Source of the DNA: JACKNG01 sp040904625
GTDB taxonomy: Bacteria; Pseudomonadota; Gammaproteobacteria; Ga0077536
Assembly: GCA_040904625.1 (NCBI GenBank)
Contig: JBBDTC010000067.1
Coordinates: 1 to 9,746, forward strand
Direction: 5' to 3'
DNA: 9,746 nt
The position numbers and the translations under genes are program-made. Below the pieces are notes generated by a model that saw nothing but the letters and a program-made list of their open reading frames with translations, was not told the origin of the DNA and made no database searches. The number at the start of each line of letters is the position of its first letter. Position 1 is the first letter of the stretch. Below are positions 6,845 to 9,746 of this stretch, in pieces.

Positions 6845-7653
6845 GCGATACCACAGCCCATGGCCCTGCTCTGGCGGTGCGTGGCCTGACGGCCGCCTAT
6901 GCCGGCAACAAGGTGCTGGACGATATCAGTTTCACCGTCGCACCGAACGAGATTTTCGTCATCATGGGGGCGAGCGGCGCGGGCAAAACGACCCTGTTCC
7001 GCCACCTGCTCGGCCTCAACCAGCCCAGCGCTGGCGAGATCGACCTGTTCGGCGAAGCCCTCCATCCCGCCAGCCGGCGCGATCTCTATCGCTTGCGCCG
7101 CCACATCGGCGTCGCCTTTCAACATGGCGCGCTGATCAATTCGATGAGCGTCATCGAGAACATCGAACTGCCCTTGCGCCAGCACACCCGCCTCGACCGC
7201 AACACCATTCGTATCATGGGCCGCATGAAGCTCGAGATGATGAATCTCGCCCACGCCGAGGATTACATGCCCGCCCAGCTCTCTGGCGGCATGTTGAAGC
7301 GGGCGGGACTCGCCCGCGCCGTCGTCATGGACCCGCCGATTCTGTTTTTCGATGAACCTTCAGCCGGCCTCGATCCGGCCACCGCCGACGAACTGGACAG
7401 CCTCATCCTGCGTCTGCGCGACGCCCACAACATGACCATCGTGATCGTCACCCATGCCCTGGACAGCGCGGCGCGTATCGCCGACCGCGTGATGATCATC
7501 GGCGACGGCCGCATCCGTGCGCTCGATACGCTGGACAATCTGCGCGGCCAGGAGGACGACTACACCAGCACCCTGCTCGGACGCCGCTCCCGTCAGCGCG
7601 AGGTCGATGGCGACGCGCTGCTCGACCGGCTTACGGCGGACTTCGACGAGTAA
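6841..7653 (+). CDS. mlaF: MlaF, phospholipid-transport ABC ATPase
   Basis: This 270-residue ATPase powers the inner-membrane MlaFEDB complex, which moves phospholipids between the inner membrane and the periplasmic carrier MlaC. Walker A is GASGAGKTT (43-51), the Q loop is Gln94, the signature is LSGGM (147-151), Walker B is ILFFDEP (167-173) and the switch His is His205 (VTHAL). LSGGM in place of LSGGQ is typical of MlaF. The stop at 6796-6798 closes this frame upstream, so ATG 6841 is the only reasonable start. Its own ribosome-binding site is weak (AGG at 6831-6833). It opens an mlaF-mlaE-mlaD-mlaC cluster. No promoter stands out in the 106 bases after the reductase gene, so read-through from that gene is possible. 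Confidence 0.93.
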   Translation: MSDTTAHGPALAVRGLTAAYAGNKVLDDISFTVAPNEIFVIMGASGAGKTTLFRHLLGLNQPSAGEIDLFGEALHPASRRDLYRLRRHIGVAFQHGALINSMSVIENIELPLRQHTRLDRNTIRIMGRMKLEMMNLAHAEDYMPAQLSGGMLKRAGLARAVVMDPPILFFDEPSAGLDPATADELDSLILRLRDAHNMTIVIVTHALDSAARIADRVMIIGDGRIRALDTLDNLRGQEDDYTSTLLGRRSRQREVDGDALLDRLTADFDE

Positions 7654-7657
7654 TCCG

Positions 7658-7726
7658 ATGGACGCATCTACCGTGGCCACACATGACCGCCGAGGCAGTT
7701 CTGCCAGCCGAGCACACAGCGCATGA
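7658..7726 (+). other. Tiny ORF between mlaF and mlaE (possible coupling cistron)
   Basis: ATG 7658 lies four bases after the mlaF stop and opens 22 codons (starting MDASTVATHDRRGSS) whose TGA overlaps the mlaE ATG as ATGA. No strong ribosome-binding site precedes it. It fills the 69-base spacer and would let ribosomes leaving mlaF reach mlaE. The peptide is not recognised. It may be a chance ORF. Confidence 0.2.
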
Positions 7727-8505
7727 TCGTGGCACGCCCCCACAGCCGGCTGCTGGAACCGATCCTGGGCATGGGCCGCGCAGGACTGTTCCTGCTGCTG
7801 GTTCTGCCGCACGTTGTCCGTCCCTGGCGGCAGTGCTCGATCAGCCTGCGGCAGCTGCACTTCATCGGCACCCGTTCGTTGACGGTGATCGCAATCGCGG
7901 GCGGCTTCGTCGGCATGGTCGTGGCTCTGCAGTTTCACGATACCCTGGTGCGCTTCGGCGCCGTCGGCCTGCTCGGTGCCGCCGTCGGCTTGAGTCTCAT
8001 TCGCGAGCTCGCTCCGGTCCTGACCGCCCTCATCGTCATCGGCCGGGTCGGTTCTTCGATGTGTGCCGAGATCGGCATCATGCGATCAGATAATCAAATC
8101 GATGCACTCGAGTGCATGGCGATCGACCCTTACGCCTATCTCATCGCGCCCCGCTTCATCGCCACCCTGATCGCGGTCCCGCTGCTGACGGCATTGTTCA
8201 ATGTCATCGGGATCGGCGGCGGCTGGTTCGTCGGCGTGGTCCTGTTCGGACTGAGCGACGGGGCTTATTTCGGCGGCATGGCCGATAGTGTGCTGTGGCG
8301 CGACATCGTCATGGATATGGTCAAGGCGGTAAGCTTCGCGCTGATCATCGTGTGGATTACGACCGCCAAGGGCTTTCTGATGCATCTCGCCCGGCGGCCC
8401 ATGTTCGGCGCCGCGGGGGTCAGCCACGCCACGACCGACGCCGTCGTGGCAGCGTCTATTGCCGTGCTGTTCGCCGATTACATCATCAGCGCGCTGATGC
8501 TCTGA
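7723..8505 (+). CDS. mlaE: MlaE, phospholipid-transport permease
   Basis: This 260-residue integral membrane protein is the permease of the Mla complex, bound by MlaF on the cytoplasmic side and MlaD on the periplasmic side. Hydrophobic segments lie at about 19-34, 53-73, 79-106, 146-178, 201-216 and 239-260. The family block RELAPVLTALIVIGRVGSSM (94-113), followed by AEIG, QIDALECMAIDP (125-136) and APRF, is diagnostic. The length is normal. A stop at 7684-7686 closes the frame upstream, so ATG 7723 is the start even though only a weak ribosome-binding site precedes it. The gap to mlaF is 69 bases. Confidence 0.93.
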   Translation: MIVARPHSRLLEPILGMGRAGLFLLLVLPHVVRPWRQCSISLRQLHFIGTRSLTVIAIAGGFVGMVVALQFHDTLVRFGAVGLLGAAVGLSLIRELAPVLTALIVIGRVGSSMCAEIGIMRSDNQIDALECMAIDPYAYLIAPRFIATLIAVPLLTALFNVIGIGGGWFVGVVLFGLSDGAYFGGMADSVLWRDIVMDMVKAVSFALIIVWITTAKGFLMHLARRPMFGAAGVSHATTDAVVAASIAVLFADYIISALML

Positions 8506-8510
8506 GGAGG
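8505..8510 (+). promoter_or_regulatory. Ribosome-binding site of mlaD
   Basis: AGGAGG, a near-perfect match to the anti-SD sequence, overlaps the end of the mlaE stop codon and lies nine bases before TTG 8520. It decides the choice of TTG as the mlaD start; there is no ATG or GTG in frame at a suitable distance. Confidence 0.7.
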
Positions 8511-8519
8511 GGCCAGGAG

Positions 8520-8978
8520 TTGACTATCGTAGGAAACTGGAAGGTGGAGCTGGGCGTCGGGCTGTTCATGCTGGTCGGGCTCGGCTGTCTGGTCTGGCTG
8601 GCAGTGCGCCTGGGCGACTTCGAGCCCTTTGGCAGCGATCGCTATGCGGTAGACGCGCGTTTCGTGTCCTCGTCCGGCCTCAAACCGGGTGCTTTCGTCG
8701 AAGTCGGCGGGGTGCGGGTCGGCAAGGTCACCGATATCGAGCTCGATCCGGAGACCTATGAGTCCGTTGTGCGCCTGGAACTCGATCGACAGGTCCGGCT
8801 GCAGGAAGACGCCATCGCCTCGGTACGCACCGAGGGCATCATCGGTGACAAGTTTGTCAAGATCACGCCGGGCGGATCGGAGACCCTGCTCGAAGCGGGT
8901 GACGTGATGTACGACACGGAATCGTCGATCAGTCTCGAAGAACTGATCAGCAAATACATTTTCGAAGGGCAGGACTGA
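8520..8978 (+). CDS. mlaD: MlaD, MCE-domain substrate-binding protein
   Basis: The product has 152 residues and is anchored in the inner membrane. It forms the hexameric MCE ring through which lipids pass between MlaE and MlaC. An N-terminal transmembrane helix (about 10-30, LGVGLFMLVGLGCLVWLAV) is followed by the MCE domain (about 40-120), with GLKPGAFVEVGGVRVGKVTD (53-72) and TEGIIGDKFVKITPGG (104-119), both family hallmarks. Translation starts at TTG, chosen because of the strong AGGAGG nine bases upstream and because it places the membrane helix about nine residues from the start. It is somewhat shorter than the E. coli protein. It follows mlaE by 14 bases. Confidence 0.92.
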   Translation: MTIVGNWKVELGVGLFMLVGLGCLVWLAVRLGDFEPFGSDRYAVDARFVSSSGLKPGAFVEVGGVRVGKVTDIELDPETYESVVRLELDRQVRLQEDAIASVRTEGIIGDKFVKITPGGSETLLEAGDVMYDTESSISLEELISKYIFEGQD

Positions 8979-8993
8979 CCAAGGGGAAGCACT

Positions 8994-9623
8994 ATGCATG
9001 ATGCACGGAACATTCGGCCGCATCCCGGCCGACACTGGCTTCTGCTGCTGGGCCTGCTCGTCATCGCCTCCGCGGCGCCGGCCCAGGAGGCCCATTCGCC
9101 CCTCGACGTGGTCAGGGACACCGTCGATCGGGTGATCGCGGTGCTCGCCGACAAGGGCGTCGAAGACGCCGCGCGCAAGCGCCAGGTTCGCGCCATCATC
9201 AAGGAGCATTTCGATTTCGTCGCCATGTCGAACCGGGTCCTGGCGACCAACTGGCGCAAAGCCAGCCGCGACCAGCGAGCTCGCTTCACGGCACTGTTCC
9301 GTGAACTGCTGACCAATACCTATTGGCAGAAACTGTCCGGCTATACCGACGAGAAAGTGGTTTATACCGGCGAACGTCGCCGCTCCGACAAGCTGGCCAC
9401 CGTGAACACCGTCATCGAAACCGCGACTACCGATATTCCCGTCGACTACATGCTCTATGCCAAGAACGGTCGCTGGATGGCCTACGATGTGGTCATCGAA
9501 CAAATCAGCCTGGTGCGGAACTACCGCGGCAGTTTCCAGGATATCGTGCACCAGGACGGCATCGATGGGTTGCTCAGGCAGCTCGAGGTCAAAGTGGCGG
9601 AATCATCCGCGGCCGCGGAGTGA
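8994..9623 (+). CDS. mlaC: MlaC, periplasmic phospholipid carrier
   Basis: This 209-residue soluble carrier shuttles phospholipid between the outer-membrane MlaA complex and the MlaFEDB complex. A signal peptide spans about 1-30: a basic start, the core WLLLLGLLVIASAA, and an APA-type cleavage site before QEA. The mature protein has the MlaC pattern FDFVAMSNRVLATNW (73-87), RARFTALFRELLTNTYWQKL (95-114), IPVDYMLY (148-155) and GRWMAYDVVIEQISLVRNYR (159-178). ATG 8994 has GGGGA six bases upstream and follows mlaD by 15 bases. No mlaB (STAS) or mlaA gene is visible after it within the window. Confidence 0.92.
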   Translation: MHDARNIRPHPGRHWLLLLGLLVIASAAPAQEAHSPLDVVRDTVDRVIAVLADKGVEDAARKRQVRAIIKEHFDFVAMSNRVLATNWRKASRDQRARFTALFRELLTNTYWQKLSGYTDEKVVYTGERRRSDKLATVNTVIETATTDIPVDYMLYAKNGRWMAYDVVIEQISLVRNYRGSFQDIVHQDGIDGLLRQLEVKVAESSAAAE

Positions 9624-9639
9624 GTGGCGTCGGGGTGCG

Positions 9640-9658
9640 GCGGACCCTTAGGGCCCGC
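9640..9658 (+). terminator. Hairpin after mlaC
   Basis: Arms 9640-9647 and 9651-9658 pair at seven of eight positions around a three-base TTA loop, starting 16 bases after the mlaC stop. No T-run follows, so it may be a weak terminator or simply a stabilising 3' hairpin. Whether the operon continues past the window is not known. Confidence 0.35.
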
Positions 9659-9721
9659 GCAAGAACAAGTTCCCGATTGGGGCCGCCGATGCATCCTGCC
9701 TGGCGGCGTTACTCGTCGGTT

Positions 9722-9738
9722 GCATAGTCCCGCTATGC
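9722..9738. repeat. Small perfect palindrome at the right edge
   Basis: GCATAG (9722-9727) and CTATGC (9733-9738) form a six-base stem with a five-base loop. It sits in non-coding sequence (9659-9746) in which I see no gene. It may be part of a larger dispersed repeat cut by the window edge. Confidence 0.35.
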
Positions 9739-9746
9739 GCCCTCCT

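Noticed and set aside
5718..6854. 378-codon minus-strand ORF opposite the MDR reductase
   Set aside because: Antisense shadow of a clear reductase gene in GC-rich DNA.
6795..7355. 186-codon plus-strand ORF overlapping mlaF
   Set aside because: Out of frame with mlaF over its length, Arg/Pro-rich and without recognisable motifs.
8478..9551. 357-codon minus-strand ORF opposite mlaD and mlaC
   Set aside because: Antisense to two well-recognised genes; no domain seen.

Overview
The window is GC-rich bacterial DNA with tightly packed genes. It most resembles a proteobacterial chromosome, probably gammaproteobacterial. That reading rests on a complete mlaF-mlaE-mlaD-mlaC lipid-transport operon, an NtrC-type sensor/regulator pair, a DUF4168 secreted protein and a CoxE-type VWA protein. 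No rRNA, tRNA or taxonomic marker is present, so the assignment is an inference. A run of exactly 100 N (1141-1240) is a scaffold gap of unknown true length, as is typical of a draft or metagenome assembly.

Layout. Positions 3-674 (+) hold the C-terminal part of a CoxE-like VWA metal-binding protein, cut by the window edge. It converges on a small secreted DUF4168 protein (743-1120, -), with a long hairpin between them. After the gap come the 3' part of a membrane-bound sensor histidine kinase (1241-2617, +) and its sigma-54-dependent response regulator (2614-3987, +), joined by an ATGA overlap. A flavin-binding Baeyer-Villiger-type monooxygenase (4029-5498, -) converges on the regulator. Its other side faces a divergent intergenic region (5499-5693) from which a CurA/YncB-like NADPH-dependent MDR reductase (5694-6734, +) is read. 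That gene has a good sigma-70 promoter candidate. Positions 6841-9623 carry mlaF (ATPase), mlaE (permease), mlaD (MCE protein) and mlaC (periplasmic carrier). The tail 9624-9746 has no gene and holds two hairpins.

How the genes work together. MlaFEDC is the inner-membrane and periplasmic part of the pathway that moves phospholipids between the inner and outer membranes. mlaA and mlaB are not in the window; mlaB, if linked, would lie beyond the right edge. The monooxygenase and the divergent reductase could act in one catabolic or detoxifying route for ketones or enones, but only their position supports this. The two-component pair should control a sigma-54 promoter; I found no convincing -24/-12 site in the window.

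Overall this is mostly ordinary chromosomal content and I did not find a clear new system. The points most worth a second look are two tiny ORFs that end in ATGA overlaps with the poorly led starts of mlaF and mlaE, an Ala replacing a Gly in the NADPH-binding loop of the monooxygenase, an unusual Lys in the regulator's AAA+ region, and a palindromic sequence at the right edge that may be half of a dispersed repeat.
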